Shown here one piece after another: positions 1 to 9,255 of a DNA stretch of 64,000 nucleotides (its first letter is position 1; every line of letters starts with the position of its first letter). Made by a program: the position numbers and the translations under genes. The notes below the pieces were generated by a model. The model saw only the letters and a program-made list of their open reading frames with translations, was not told the DNA's origin and did no database searches. Source of the stretch: Bowmanella dokdonensis (GTDB lineage: Bacteria > Pseudomonadota > Gammaproteobacteria > Enterobacterales > Alteromonadaceae); assembly GCF_017254865.1 (NCBI RefSeq), contig NZ_JAFKCV010000003.1, positions 310,001-374,000 of the forward strand, given 5' to 3'.

Positions 1-224
1 TGCGGCAGATTGGCCAGGGTAAAACAGGCGGTAATTTCGGCCTTGTCAGCTCCACCGCGTACCATGCCCGCGTCGGCTCTTTCACCCAGGCATAATCCCA
101 GCGCATCGATGGCAATGGATTTTCCCGCTCCCGTTTCGCCGGTAATGGCAGTCATACCGGATTGCAGGTCGATGTCCAGGGACTGGACGATGGCGAAGTT
201 ACGCACAGAAAGTTGCAGCAGCAT
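1..224 (-). CDS. recN: DNA repair protein RecN, N-terminal part (cut by window edge)
   Basis: RecN is an SMC-like ATPase that acts early in recombinational repair of double-strand breaks. Only the first 74 codons are in the window. They read as [13 protein letters not shown] followed by the Walker A loop GETGAGKS at about residues 28-35, which is the usual RecN opening. The ATG at 222-224 is taken as start. Two perfect LexA boxes lie 10-44 bp upstream, as expected for a strongly SOS-induced gene. It follows nadK in the same direction, a common gammaproteobacterial order. The identification is secure although the gene is partial. Confidence 0.93.
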   Translation of the reverse strand, partial: MLLQLSVRNFAIVQSLDIDLQSGMTAITGETGAGKSIAIDALGLCLGERADAGMVRGGADKAEITACFTLANLP

Positions 225-233
225 GATAAACAC

Positions 234-249
234 CTGTTAATCTATACAG
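234..249. promoter_or_regulatory. LexA box 1 of recN
   Basis: CTGTTAATCTATACAG fits the gammaproteobacterial SOS box CTGT-N8-ACAG exactly. It lies 10 bp from the recN start codon, so bound LexA would overlap the transcription start or leader. Confidence 0.85.
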
Positions 250-252
250 ATG

Positions 253-268
253 CTGTAACTATATACAG
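253..268. promoter_or_regulatory. LexA box 2 of recN
   Basis: CTGTAACTATATACAG is a second perfect CTGT-N8-ACAG box, with an AT-rich alternating centre. It is 3 bp from box 1. Tandem boxes are known for recN in Escherichia coli and predict tight repression. Confidence 0.88.
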
Positions 269-375
269 TAAATTTATCTTGTCCAGACAGTGGAAAAGAT
301 TTTTGCAGAATGAGGGTGGTGAGTGGGCAGAAAAAGTTTGAGAGGTCACTTGGTTAAGTCAGGTTTTCTCCTCAC

Positions 376-1257
376 TCAATACAGCTTACTGCCCCAGCCC
401 AGCTTGGTGCGAAGTACATTGAAATAGTTGTAACTCTTGGGATGGATCAGGCGCAGGGTATAGGGATTCTTGCGGATACGAATTTCGTCTCCCGGCAGCA
501 CGCTCAGTACCACATGGCCGTCGCAGCTGACCTGAAGTGCTTCGCTGTTATCAGGTGATACCACCAGACGCACCATGCTGTTGGCATCCACAACGATGGG
601 ACGGCTGGACAGCGTATGGGGAAACATGGGCACCAGGCACAAGGTATCCAGGTTGGGGGTGATAATGGGGCCCCCGCCGGACAGGGAATAGGCAGTAGAC
701 CCGGTAGGGGTGGCCACGATCAAACCGTCTGAACGCTGGCTGAAGACGAAGTGGTCATCAATGTAGACTTCAAACTCCATCATGTGAGCGACCTTGCCGT
801 GGTGGAGGACTGCTTCATTGATCGCCGCATTGTTGCTCTTTAGCTGATCATGGCGGTAAACCTCCACCTCCAGAAGAAAGCGCTGCTCGGTCTGGTAGTT
901 GCCGGCAAAAATATCGTCCAGTTCGGTTTCGATATTATCCGGGTGGATATCGGTCAGAAAGCCCAGATTACCCCGGTTAACTCCTACGACGCCTACATTG
1001 AAGCGTGACAGTACCCGGGCAGCACCGAGCATATTGCCGTCGCCGCCCACTACTATGGCCAGGTCCGCTTCCCTGCCAATGCTGACCAGATCCAGAACTT
1101 CGAGTTCGCTTTCGTCCAGCTCTTTGGCAACCCGCTCTTCCACCAGGATGCGGCAGCCGCGTTTTTTCAGATAGGCATGGATGGCGCTGAGGCTTTCTGT
1201 CGCCCCTTCATGGTTGAGTTTGCCAATCAGTCCTATGGTGTCAAAACCTGCTTGCAT
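376..1257 (-). CDS. nadK: NAD kinase
   Basis: Phosphorylates NAD to NADP in the cytosol using ATP. The 293-residue length is normal for the family. Visible motifs are the GGDGNML loop near residues 71-77, which contains the GGDG signature, and the conserved [15 protein letters not shown] region near residues 181-195, which shapes the NAD site. The ATG at 1255-1257 gives a normal N-terminus ([13 protein letters not shown]). The ribosome site is weak. It is divergent from grpE and followed by recN in the same direction 151 bp later, the usual gammaproteobacterial order. Confidence 0.95.
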   Translation of the reverse strand: MQAGFDTIGLIGKLNHEGATESLSAIHAYLKKRGCRILVEERVAKELDESELEVLDLVSIGREADLAIVVGGDGNMLGAARVLSRFNVGVVGVNRGNLGFLTDIHPDNIETELDDIFAGNYQTEQRFLLEVEVYRHDQLKSNNAAINEAVLHHGKVAHMMEFEVYIDDHFVFSQRSDGLIVATPTGSTAYSLSGGGPIITPNLDTLCLVPMFPHTLSSRPIVVDANSMVRLVVSPDNSEALQVSCDGHVVLSVLPGDEIRIRKNPYTLRLIHPKSYNYFNVLRTKLGWGSKLY

Positions 1258-1386
1258 CCGCTTAGGCCGTGTGGAGTTTGTCGCCTATCTTATTGAAAAT
1301 TATCGTCACTTCACAGGCAAATATACAAGCTCTGCGGGACTTGCCCTGCCAATACCCGCAGATAATTCAGGGAAATAAAAAAAAAG

Positions 1387-1417
1387 CCCTTGAATCGGCC
1401 GGCGGCAACCCCATCTA
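1387..1417 (+). promoter_or_regulatory. Sigma-32 (heat-shock) promoter of grpE
   Basis: The -35 element CCCTTGAA (1387-1394) and the -10 element CCCCATCTA (1409-1417) are separated by 14 bp. Both fit the RpoH consensus (CTTGAAA, N11-16, CCCCATnT) closely. The grpE start codon lies 46 bp downstream. Assignment is by consensus only. Confidence 0.8.
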
Positions 1418-1463
1418 GAGCAGCGATTAATTTTCATAACCGAGAGTTTTGACGGAGAGGCGA

Positions 1464-2069
1464 ATGAGCACTGAGCAGCAGCCAGAAAAAGATCAGGATC
1501 AGCCCCAGGCTGACACGGCCGAACAGAATCAACAGAGTGAAGCCGGACAGGAGTTGAGCCCTGAACAACAGCGGATTGCCGAGCTGGAAGCCGAATTGGC
1601 TGCCGCCAAGGCAACCCTGAGCGAACAGAAGGATTCCGTTTTACGGGCCCGCGCCGACATGGACAACGCCCGCAAGCGTGCCGATGCAGAAGTGGACAAG
1701 GCGCGTAAGTTTGCCCTGGAGCGCTTTGCCGGCGAATTGCTGCCGGTTATCGACAATCTGGAGCGTGCCCTGCAGGTGGCCGATGCGTCCAATGAAGCGG
1801 TTAAGCCCTTGGTGGAAGGGGTGGAACTGACGCACAAATCCTTTATTTCCACCATAGAGAAATTCGGTATGCAGGTCATCGACCCGCAGGGTCAGCCTTT
1901 TAATCCGGACCTGCATCAGGCCATGGCTATGCAGGAAAGCGCCGAGCTGGAGCCCAACTCGGTGATGGCGGTGATGCAGAAGGGCTATGAGCTGAATGGT
2001 CGGCTGCTGCGTCCGGCCATGGTCATGGTGTCCCGTGCCCCGGACGGCGGTGTGGATACCGAAGCCTGA
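1464..2069 (+). CDS. grpE: Nucleotide exchange factor GrpE
   Basis: Co-chaperone that releases ADP from DnaK. The protein is 201 residues. It has an acidic, glutamine-rich N-terminus, a long coiled coil (about residues 38-95, including the [17 protein letters not shown] stretch), and a C-terminal beta domain containing FNPDLHQAM and [14 protein letters not shown], the GrpE signature. The ATG at 1464 is preferred over an in-frame TTG at 1449 because GGAGAGG sits 3-9 bp before it. It precedes dnaK and has its own heat-shock promoter. Confidence 0.96.
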   Translation: MSTEQQPEKDQDQPQADTAEQNQQSEAGQELSPEQQRIAELEAELAAAKATLSEQKDSVLRARADMDNARKRADAEVDKARKFALERFAGELLPVIDNLERALQVADASNEAVKPLVEGVELTHKSFISTIEKFGMQVIDPQGQPFNPDLHQAMAMQESAELEPNSVMAVMQKGYELNGRLLRPAMVMVSRAPDGGVDTEA

Positions 2070-2118
2070 GCACCAGGCATATAAACACAGAGATTTTGGG
2101 GATTTTTTTGCTGACCTT

Positions 2119-2147
2119 GTTGAAAACAAAGTGTCACAACCCCACAA
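2119..2147 (+). promoter_or_regulatory. Probable sigma-32 promoter of dnaK
   Basis: GTTGAAA (2119-2125) and CCCCACAA (2140-2147) are 14 bp apart and resemble the RpoH -35 and -10 elements. The match is a little weaker than at grpE. It would give dnaK transcription independent of grpE. Confidence 0.65.
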
Positions 2148-2187
2148 AGAGAACATCAGGTTTTAACGAATCATTTGGAGTGGACTA

Positions 2188-4107
2188 ATGGGTAGAATCA
2201 TTGGTATTGACTTGGGTACAACCAATTCATGTGTTGCCGTGCTGGACGGTGACAAACCTCGTGTAATAGAAAATGCCGAAGGGGATCGTACTACCCCCTC
2301 GATTATCGCTTTTACCAAAGACGGCGAGACATTGGTTGGTCAACCTGCCAAGCGTCAGGCCGTTACCAACCCCAAGAACACCTTGTTCGCCATCAAGCGG
2401 TTGATTGGTCGTCGCTGGGAAGACAAAGAAGTGCAGCGCGACATCGACATCATGCCGTTCGGCATCATCAAGGCTGATAACGGTGACGCCTGGGTCGAAG
2501 TGAACGACAAGAAAATAGCACCGCCGCAGATTTCTGCCGAAGTGCTGAAGAAGATGAAGAAGACTGCCGAGGACTACCTGGGTGAGGAAGTCACCGCGGC
2601 CGTGATCACGGTACCGGCCTACTTCAATGACTCCCAGCGTCAGGCTACCAAAGATGCAGGCCGTATTGCCGGGCTTGAAGTGAAGCGGATTATCAACGAG
2701 CCCACCGCTGCGGCCCTGGCCTATGGAATGGACAGGAAGAAGGGTGACAATGTCATTGCTGTCTACGACCTGGGCGGTGGTACGTTTGATATTTCCATCA
2801 TCGAAATCGATGAAGTGGAAGGGGAGCATACCTTTGAAGTTCTGGCCACCAACGGTGACACGCACTTAGGGGGTGAAGATTTCGACAATCGCCTGATTAC
2901 TTATCTGGTGGACGAATTCAAGAAAGACCAGGGCATGGATCTGCGTAAGGATCCCCTGGCCATGCAGCGTCTCAAGGAAGCGGGTGAGAAAGCCAAGATT
3001 GAGCTTTCTTCTGCCCAGCAGACCGAAGTGAACCTGCCCTATATTACTGCAGATGCTTCAGGTCCCAAGCACCTGACCATCAAGGTGACCCGCGCCAAGC
3101 TGGAATCCCTGGTGGAAGACATGGTCAAGAATTCACTGGAGCCGGTCAAGCAGGCGCTGGCCGATGCCGATCTGTCAGTGAATGATATTCACGATATCAT
3201 TCTGGTGGGCGGTCAGACCCGTATGCCGCTGGTACAGAAGTATGTAACTGAATTCTTCGGCAAAGAGCCGCGTAAAGACGTCAACCCAGATGAAGCCGTA
3301 GCAGTGGGTGCGGCTATCCAGGGCGGCGTGCTGGCCGGCGAGGTGAAAGACGTATTGTTGCTGGATGTGACGCCTCTGTCCCTGGGTATTGAAACCATGG
3401 GCGGTGTGATGACCAAGCTGATCGAAAAGAACACCACGATTCCGACCAAGAAGTCGCAGGTGTTCTCCACTGCCGAAGACAACCAGTCTGCGGTAACAGT
3501 GCACGTGCTGCAGGGGGAGCGTAAGCAGGCCTCCGGCAACAAATCACTGGGGCAGTTTAACCTGGAGGGTATTCGTCCGGCTACGCGTGGCGCGCCGCAA
3601 ATCGAGGTGACCTTCGATATTGATGCAGACGGTATCCTGCACGTCTCCGCTAAGGACAAGGACACCGGCAAGGAGCAGAAGATTACCATCCAGGCTTCCT
3701 CAGGTCTGTCCGAGGAGGAAGTGAACCAGATGGTACGGGACGCCGAAGCCAATAAGGAAGCGGACAAGAAGTTCGAGGAGCTGGTACAGGCTCGCAACCA
3801 GGCCGATGGACTGGTTCACGCCACCCGCAAGCAGGTGGAAGAAGCCGGCGATGCGCTGGGTGAGGACGACAAAGCGAAGATCGAAGAGGCCCTGTCCGCA
3901 CTGGAAAGCGCCATTAAGGGCAGTGACAAGGCTGAGATCGAAGCCAAGACCCAGGCCCTTATCGAGGCGTCCGGCAAGCTGATGGAAGTGGCCCAGGCCA
4001 AGCAGGCCCAACAGGGTGCTGAAGGTGAGGCCCAGGCTTCCAAAGCAGGTGACGACGACGTGGTGGATGCCGAGTTCGAAGAAGTCAAAGACGACAACAA
4101 GAAGTAA
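2188..4107 (+). CDS. dnaK: Molecular chaperone DnaK (Hsp70)
   Basis: ATP-driven Hsp70 that binds exposed hydrophobic peptides and works with DnaJ and GrpE. The 639 residues are full length. The N-terminal ATPase domain starts with [13 protein letters not shown] (phosphate-binding loop 1) and includes [11 protein letters not shown] and [12 protein letters not shown]. The substrate domain begins near residue 390 ([17 protein letters not shown]). The C-terminus ends in the acidic EEVKDDNKK motif that is standard for bacterial DnaK. A good ribosome site (TTTGGAGTGG) precedes the ATG. It lies between grpE and dnaJ. Confidence 0.99.
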   Translation: MGRIIGIDLGTTNSCVAVLDGDKPRVIENAEGDRTTPSIIAFTKDGETLVGQPAKRQAVTNPKNTLFAIKRLIGRRWEDKEVQRDIDIMPFGIIKADNGDAWVEVNDKKIAPPQISAEVLKKMKKTAEDYLGEEVTAAVITVPAYFNDSQRQATKDAGRIAGLEVKRIINEPTAAALAYGMDRKKGDNVIAVYDLGGGTFDISIIEIDEVEGEHTFEVLATNGDTHLGGEDFDNRLITYLVDEFKKDQGMDLRKDPLAMQRLKEAGEKAKIELSSAQQTEVNLPYITADASGPKHLTIKVTRAKLESLVEDMVKNSLEPVKQALADADLSVNDIHDIILVGGQTRMPLVQKYVTEFFGKEPRKDVNPDEAVAVGAAIQGGVLAGEVKDVLLLDVTPLSLGIETMGGVMTKLIEKNTTIPTKKSQVFSTAEDNQSAVTVHVLQGERKQASGNKSLGQFNLEGIRPATRGAPQIEVTFDIDADGILHVSAKDKDTGKEQKITIQASSGLSEEEVNQMVRDAEANKEADKKFEELVQARNQADGLVHATRKQVEEAGDALGEDDKAKIEEALSALESAIKGSDKAEIEAKTQALIEASGKLMEVAQAKQAQQGAEGEAQASKAGDDDVVDAEFEEVKDDNKK

Positions 4108-4124
4108 TCTTGAGTCACCTTAAC

Positions 4125-4184
4125 GCGGCCGCGCAGGCGGCCGCAGCTAACGTCGGGCGCAGGGGACTTTTCCTTTGGCGCCCG
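4125..4184 (+). promoter_or_regulatory. Two GC-rich hairpins between dnaK and dnaJ
   Basis: The palindromic octamer GCGGCCGC occurs twice (4125-4132 and 4137-4144) and can fold as an 8-bp stem with a 4-base loop. A second stem pairs CGGGCGC (4154-4160) with GCGCCCG (4178-4184). Neither is followed by a T-run. They may slow polymerase or protect the dnaK message from 3' decay, reducing dnaJ relative to dnaK. This role is inferred. Confidence 0.45.
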
Positions 4185-4210
4185 AGTTTGTATCGGAGCT
4201 GACCAGCAAT

Positions 4211-5344
4211 ATGTCGAAGCAAGACTATTACGAAGTGTTAGGGGTGGCCAAAGACGCCTCCGAAAGAGATATCAAAAAGGCCTACAAGCGTATGGCCATG
4301 AAGTATCACCCTGACCGAACCAAGGGTGACAAGGCCCTGGAAGAAAAATTTAAGGAAGTGCAGGAAGCTTACGAGGTCCTCACTGACGAACAGAAACGTG
4401 CTGCCTACGACAGGTACGGCCATGCCGGTGTCGATCCCAACCGGGGTGGCGGCGCCCGTGGCGGCCATGCGGATTTCGGCGACATTTTCGGCGATGTGTT
4501 CGGTGACATTTTCGGTGGCGGTGCCCGTCGCCAGTCCCGTGCCCGGCAGGGCTCGGATCTCCGCTATAACCTGGAGATGTCGTTGGAAGACGCAGTCCGG
4601 GGCAAAAATGTCGAGATCAAGGTGCCCACCCTGGTGGGCTGTGACGAATGCGACGGCTCAGGTGCCAGGAAGGGCACCAGCCCCACCACCTGTCCCACCT
4701 GTCACGGCCAGGGCCAGGTGCAGATGCGCCAGGGCTTTTTCGCCGTGCAGCAGACCTGTCCCACCTGTTCGGGACGGGGCAAGATCATTGCCGACCCCTG
4801 CCGTAAGTGTCACGGCCACGGCCGGGTGGAGAAATCCAAGACCCTGTCGGTCAAGGTACCGGCCGGTGTGGACACCGGAGACCGTATTCGTCTGAGTGGC
4901 GAAGGGGAAGCCGGCGAGATGGGTGGGCCGGCAGGCGATCTCTATGTGCAGGTGCATATCAAGGAGCACCCGATTTTTGTCCGTGACGGCAATAATCTTT
5001 ACTGCGAGGTGCCTATCAGCTTTACCCGCGCAGCGCTTGGCGGCGATATCGAAGTGCCGACCCTGGATGGCAAAGTCAAGCTGAAGGTTGCCCCCGAGAC
5101 CCAGACAGGACGCATGTTCCGTTTGCGCGGCAAGGGCGTCAAATCAGTACGCAGCGGCACGGTAGGCGATCTGATGTGCAAAGTGGTGGTGGAAACACCC
5201 GTCAACCTCAACGCCAGGCAGAAAGAAATGCTTGAAGAACTGGATAAGTCCATGGGCACCGGCGATGAAGCCGCCAAGTACCGTCCCAGGGAAAAAGGCT
5301 TCTTCGACGGCGTGAAGAAGTTTTTTGATGATTTAACCAGTTGA
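4211..5344 (+). CDS. dnaJ: Chaperone DnaJ (Hsp40)
   Basis: Delivers substrates to DnaK and stimulates its ATPase. The 377-residue protein has a J domain with the essential HPD triplet (YHPDRTKGD, about residues 32-40), a Gly/Phe-rich linker (about 75-115), four CxxCxGxG zinc repeats ([32 protein letters not shown], about 147-215), and the C-terminal substrate domains. The ATG at 4211 ([11 protein letters not shown]) is the conserved start, and 12 further in-frame codons upstream are not typical of the family. A strong terminator follows. Confidence 0.98.
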   Translation: MSKQDYYEVLGVAKDASERDIKKAYKRMAMKYHPDRTKGDKALEEKFKEVQEAYEVLTDEQKRAAYDRYGHAGVDPNRGGGARGGHADFGDIFGDVFGDIFGGGARRQSRARQGSDLRYNLEMSLEDAVRGKNVEIKVPTLVGCDECDGSGARKGTSPTTCPTCHGQGQVQMRQGFFAVQQTCPTCSGRGKIIADPCRKCHGHGRVEKSKTLSVKVPAGVDTGDRIRLSGEGEAGEMGGPAGDLYVQVHIKEHPIFVRDGNNLYCEVPISFTRAALGGDIEVPTLDGKVKLKVAPETQTGRMFRLRGKGVKSVRSGTVGDLMCKVVVETPVNLNARQKEMLEELDKSMGTGDEAAKYRPREKGFFDGVKKFFDDLTS

Positions 5345-5357
5345 TCCCAACTCCTGC

Positions 5358-5384
5358 AAAAACCCGGCGCTGCCGGGTTTTTTT
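5358..5384 (+). terminator. Intrinsic terminator after dnaJ
   Basis: CCCGGC (5363-5368) pairs with GCCGGG (5372-5377) around a 3-base loop, preceded by an A-run and followed by seven T residues. It closes the grpE-dnaK-dnaJ unit. Confidence 0.92.
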
Positions 5385-5522
5385 ATGCATTACCGCCGTA
5401 TGCCGAATCTTTGGGCTGGTCTGCCCTATCGATCCAGTGATAGCGTAAGGATCAAAGCTGCTGTCTCATTTTGCAGACAATACACGTTCTTGTTGGTACT
5501 GAGGATCCTACGGGTAAAAGAG

Positions 5523-6302
5523 ATGTTTGACAGCTATCAGAAAATATTCAAGAGTCGCGCCTGGCTTTATCATCGCGCTATGGAGCGTTCGCCACGGGCA
5601 CGGGATGCAGAGTTTTCCATCGCATTGGAGTACCTGCAACCCAAGGCGGGTCAGTGGCTGGCAGATATGCCTGCCGGAGGCGGCTATTTGAAACAGTATC
5701 TGCAGGATGATTCGCCTCATTGCCTGTTTATCGAAACGACCTCAGAATTTGCCCGGCATTGTCCAACCTCATCCGGCTGCAAAAGCCTCATCGGAGACTT
5801 TCATGCCTTGCCGCTGCAAGATGCCGGCGTACAGCGCATGTTGTCGCTGGCCGCTTTGCATCATGTTGAAGATAAACTCAGTTTCTTCAGGGAGTGTGCC
5901 CGGGTGCTCGACCCCTCGGGGCGCCTGGTGGTGGCCGATGTGCTGAGGGATACGCCACAGGCAAAGTTCCTCAACGAGTTTGTCCATGAGTTTAACTCCA
6001 TGGGGCATGAGGGGCTGTTTTGGGATGAATCTGTCCAGGAACAACTGGATGCAAACGGCTTTCGGGTGGAAAGGGCAAAATTACATAATTTTACCTGGAA
6101 CTTCACAACGCAGGAGGAAATGGTCAGCTATTGCAGGGATCTGTTCGGTCTGGATAAGGCGGATGAACAGACCATTCTAAGTGGTATTCAGGATTATTTA
6201 TCGCCGGGGGAGTCAGACGGCAAACACCGGTTGCAATGGAGTTTGTATTATCTGAGTGCCAGGCCGGCCCCGAGGTTACGGGAGAGTGCATATGGCCGCT
6301 GA
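5523..6302 (+). CDS. Class I SAM-dependent methyltransferase
   Basis: Predicted methyltransferase of 259 residues with a Rossmann fold. Motif I is the glycine-rich DMPAGGGYL at about residues 48-56, and a later core region (LAALHHVEDKLSFFRECARVLDPSG) is typical of the Methyltransf_11 type. The substrate is not recognisable. The reading frame runs upstream to 5385 but that start lies at the dnaJ terminator, so the ATG at 5523 is preferred. Its 3' end overlaps the next gene by 11 bp, so the two are translated together and probably act on the same product. Confidence 0.75.
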   Translation: MFDSYQKIFKSRAWLYHRAMERSPRARDAEFSIALEYLQPKAGQWLADMPAGGGYLKQYLQDDSPHCLFIETTSEFARHCPTSSGCKSLIGDFHALPLQDAGVQRMLSLAALHHVEDKLSFFRECARVLDPSGRLVVADVLRDTPQAKFLNEFVHEFNSMGHEGLFWDESVQEQLDANGFRVERAKLHNFTWNFTTQEEMVSYCRDLFGLDKADEQTILSGIQDYLSPGESDGKHRLQWSLYYLSARPAPRLRESAYGR

Positions 6303-7380
6303 TTCAGACCGGCCGGGCAAGTTTTGGCATCAACTGGGGAAAAAGGTGAAATTTGTCAACCAGGCCTCCAGGCGGATTCAACGGGAGAACGGCATTTCCA
6401 GGTGGCGCCAGTTTACTGAGCTTGGACTGCTGTTTGTGCTGCGCAGACTGGGTCCGGTTATGTATTACGAGGCCAGGCTGTGGCGACCCGAATATTCGCT
6501 GGCGGATAAAATGGCTTTTTTTAATGGCGAGCAATATCTCAAGCGACTCAATCTTCTTAACCCGCCGGCTTACCGAAAGTTCTCACAGCACAAGGTGGCA
6601 GAAAAGGCCTTACTGCAACTGGCCCGTATACCGACCCCCGCCTTTGTCGGTTTCTTCCATTCTTATAAGGGCTATGCAGCGGATGGCCGTCCCTTGTGCA
6701 GGCCGGGGGATTTGCAGGCCGTTCTCAGGGAAAGGGCAGGGCAAATCTTATGCTTCAAACACACAGAAGGCTGGGGGGGCAGCGGATTTGTTGCCGCCAG
6801 GATCAGGCTCAGTCATGACGATATCACCTTGGAACCCCTGGATAAGACTGTGGCATTGTCAGTCGAGCAGTTTGTACAAACACATATGGATGTCGATGAG
6901 GGAATATTAATCGAAGAATTTTTCATCCAGCATCCAATGATGGCGGGATTCAATCCCACCAGTGTCAATACCCTGAGGATCTGGGTTAGGCAATCAGCCA
7001 CAGGGGTGGAGATTCTGGGCAGTATTTTACGCGTAGGCAGGCAGGGCGCCCTGGTGGACAATGCAGGACAGGGGGGCTTTGTAGTCAAAATTGATATGGC
7101 CAGTGGGCGTCTGATCCAGGCCATGAGTTGTGAAGTGATTCCGCAGCTTTTTACTGAGCATCCGGATACCGGCGTGCCCCTAACCGGCTGTCAGTTGCCT
7201 TTCTGGGCCGAATGTCTGGAGCTGGCCGGCAACGCGTTGCGGGCCTTTCCCCATGCGCATTTTACCGGTCTGGATATGGCTATTGGTAAAGACGGACCGG
7301 TGATTATCGAATTAAACCTGGAGCCGGATAAAGTCACGGCACGTAATTTCGACATGCCAATGGCCAGATTGCTTGGCTGA
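6292..7380 (+). CDS. ATP-grasp protein, sugar-transfer-associated type
   Basis: A 362-residue protein resembling the sugar-transfer-associated ATP-grasp family (carboxylate-amine/thiol ligase fold). Visible elements are the substrate/ATP loop around FKHTEGWGGSGFV (about residues 160-172), the acidic stretch ILIEEFFIQHP, the NPTSVNTLRIWV segment, and a C-terminal ELNLEPD motif that would hold the metal ions. The ATG at 6292 has GGGAGAG five bases upstream. It overlaps the methyltransferase by 11 bp. Family members are often found near polysaccharide or modified-peptide genes, but the acceptor here is unknown. Confidence 0.68.
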   Translation: MAADSDRPGKFWHQLGKKVKFVNQASRRIQRENGISRWRQFTELGLLFVLRRLGPVMYYEARLWRPEYSLADKMAFFNGEQYLKRLNLLNPPAYRKFSQHKVAEKALLQLARIPTPAFVGFFHSYKGYAADGRPLCRPGDLQAVLRERAGQILCFKHTEGWGGSGFVAARIRLSHDDITLEPLDKTVALSVEQFVQTHMDVDEGILIEEFFIQHPMMAGFNPTSVNTLRIWVRQSATGVEILGSILRVGRQGALVDNAGQGGFVVKIDMASGRLIQAMSCEVIPQLFTEHPDTGVPLTGCQLPFWAECLELAGNALRAFPHAHFTGLDMAIGKDGPVIIELNLEPDKVTARNFDMPMARLLG

Positions 7381-7592
7381 TAAAAATATATTAATCAATA
7401 GGATGTCCGTGAAACCTCTGTCGCTGAGCGAATTGAACCGGGCAGATTTGAAGCTCGCTTCCTGGCCAGTGGTATCAATTAAGGTTATAAGGTGGGGAGT
7501 CTGGAGAGAACGTACTCAGACAAAGCTATATAGCTCAATAAACAGGCCCTAGGCCCAACTCGATTATTTTAACAAACGAGGGCATCCGGACC

Positions 7593-8306
7593 ATGAAGCA
7601 GTTAGTCCTGATCATGTTGCTTTTTACCTCAGTTTGTCTGGCCAATGCTGACAGACCCTTGCGGATAGGATTGCACTACTCTGCGCCCTGGGCCTATGCA
7701 GATGAAGCTGGTCAGTTGACCGGTATCGATTACCAGATGGTGACCCGCATTTTTGAACAGGCCGGCTACCAGGTGCGGGTGGAAGTATTCAGCCACGAGC
7801 GCCTGGTGCAGAAATTCCACGATAAAGAGCTGGATTATGCCAGCCCCATGGCCTTTGAGGTACCGGGTGCTTATCCCACCATGCCCTATATGCCGATTCA
7901 GGATGTGGCTGTCAGCCGCCGCAGTGCCAGGTTCAAACTTGATGACTTGCAGGACCTGCAAGGCAAAGCCGTGGTGGCCTACCAGAAAGCCTCGGACGTG
8001 CTTGGGCCGATATTTGCCAGCCTGGTCGAGGATGGGGGATACCTGGAGATGGCTGACCGTGCCCAGCAATTTACCCTGTTGTTCAATGACAGGGTGGATT
8101 TGGTGGTCGGTGATCGCAAGGTTTTGGAGTACTTCAGCGAAAAGCATTACGGCGCAGGCCGCCTGCGTATTCACCCAATCTTTCCCACCGTAACCTATCC
8201 AGGAGCGACCTGGGACAAAAGGCTGACCGACCTTTTCAATCAGGGGCTGCGGCAACTGAAAGAATCTGGTGAATACCAGCAACTACTGGAAAAGGACTGG
8301 CCTTGA
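7593..8306 (+). CDS. Periplasmic solute-binding protein, family 3
   Basis: A 237-residue protein with a clear signal peptide (MKQLVLIMLLFTSVCLANA) and a two-lobe family 3 binding fold. It opens with LRIGLHYSAPWAYADEAGQLTGIDYQM, split over residues 23-49, and contains DLQGKAVVAYQKASD and a lobe-closing segment FNDRVDLVVGDRKVL. Such proteins bind amino acids or similar small molecules. No transporter permease or ATPase lies beside it, so it may be an orphan receptor or serve a transporter encoded elsewhere. Monocistronic. Confidence 0.78.
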   Translation: MKQLVLIMLLFTSVCLANADRPLRIGLHYSAPWAYADEAGQLTGIDYQMVTRIFEQAGYQVRVEVFSHERLVQKFHDKELDYASPMAFEVPGAYPTMPYMPIQDVAVSRRSARFKLDDLQDLQGKAVVAYQKASDVLGPIFASLVEDGGYLEMADRAQQFTLLFNDRVDLVVGDRKVLEYFSEKHYGAGRLRIHPIFPTVTYPGATWDKRLTDLFNQGLRQLKESGEYQQLLEKDWP

Positions 8307-8410
8307 GGCTACCGGCCTGCCATCTGCTTATGTCTTATAGGGCTTTGTAAGCTGACGCCGGGTCAGGATTAGGGCACAATCCGGCCATCAAATCGTGACA
8401 GGAATTGTGC

Positions 8411-9211
8411 ATGAAAGCAGGAATATTCGGCGCCAACGGGCGCATGGGCAGGGTCCTTATTGAAGCTTTTCACCAATCGGAACAGGCTGAGCTGGTCGCA
8501 GCACTGGTGCGTTCTGGCTCGGACTGGCTGGGCATGGATGTGGGAGAACTGGCCGGCATCGGCCGTACCGGTCTGACCGTCAGTGATCGGCCGGACGACC
8601 GGGCCGGTCAGGTCGATGTCATGATCGACTTTACCCTGCCCCAGGCGCTCAAAGGCAATCTCGACTGGTGCGTGGCCCATGGCAAGCCCGTTGTGGTGGG
8701 GACCACGGGGTTAACCCTGTCTCAGAAATCACTGCTCACTACAGCGGCCCAATCCATCCCCATTGTCTTTGCCGCCAACTACAGCGTGGGTGTGAACCTA
8801 TTGCTGAATCTTCTCAAGCAGACAGCCAGAGTCATGGGAGAAACCGCCGATATCGAGATCTGGGAAACTCATCACAGACATAAAGTGGATGCGCCGTCCG
8901 GCACGGCTATGGCCATGGGGGAGGCTATTGCCGATACCCTCGATTGGGATCTGAACCAATGTGCCGTATACGGCCGTGAAGGCCACACGGGACAAAGGCC
9001 GCAGAAGCAAATCGGCTTTGCCACTGTACGCGCTGGGGACGTGGTGGGGGAGCACACGGCACTGTTTGCCGATATCGGGGAACGGCTCGAGCTGACCCAT
9101 AAAGCCAGCAGCCGTCTGACCTTCGCCAGGGGCGCCCTCAGAGCCGCCCTTTGGGTGAAAGACAAACCGGCCGGCCTGTATAATATGCAGCAGGTTTTGG
9201 GGCTGGAATAG
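8411..9211 (+). CDS. dapB: 4-hydroxy-tetrahydrodipicolinate reductase
   Basis: Catalyses the NAD(P)H-dependent step of the diaminopimelate-lysine pathway. The 266 residues include the nucleotide loop GANGRMGR at about 7-14, DFTLPQA, the GTTG segment, and the catalytic [13 protein letters not shown] region at about 155-167. The ATG at 8411 follows AGGAA with 6-base spacing. An in-frame TTG two codons earlier is less likely. It is cut off from carA by the pullulanase operon, although dapB and carAB are usually close neighbours in this group. Confidence 0.97.
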   Translation: MKAGIFGANGRMGRVLIEAFHQSEQAELVAALVRSGSDWLGMDVGELAGIGRTGLTVSDRPDDRAGQVDVMIDFTLPQALKGNLDWCVAHGKPVVVGTTGLTLSQKSLLTTAAQSIPIVFAANYSVGVNLLLNLLKQTARVMGETADIEIWETHHRHKVDAPSGTAMAMGEAIADTLDWDLNQCAVYGREGHTGQRPQKQIGFATVRAGDVVGEHTALFADIGERLELTHKASSRLTFARGALRAALWVKDKPAGLYNMQQVLGLE

Positions 9212-9230
9212 CCTATACTGCGGAAGAGAA

Positions 9231-9252
9231 CGGGGCCATGAGGCCCCGTTTT
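9231..9252. terminator. Bidirectional terminator between dapB and pullulanase gene
   Basis: CGGGGCC (9231-9237) pairs with GGCCCCG (9242-9248) around a 4-base loop and is followed by TTTTG. It lies between convergent genes and can serve both. Confidence 0.85.
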
Positions 9253-9255
9253 GTG

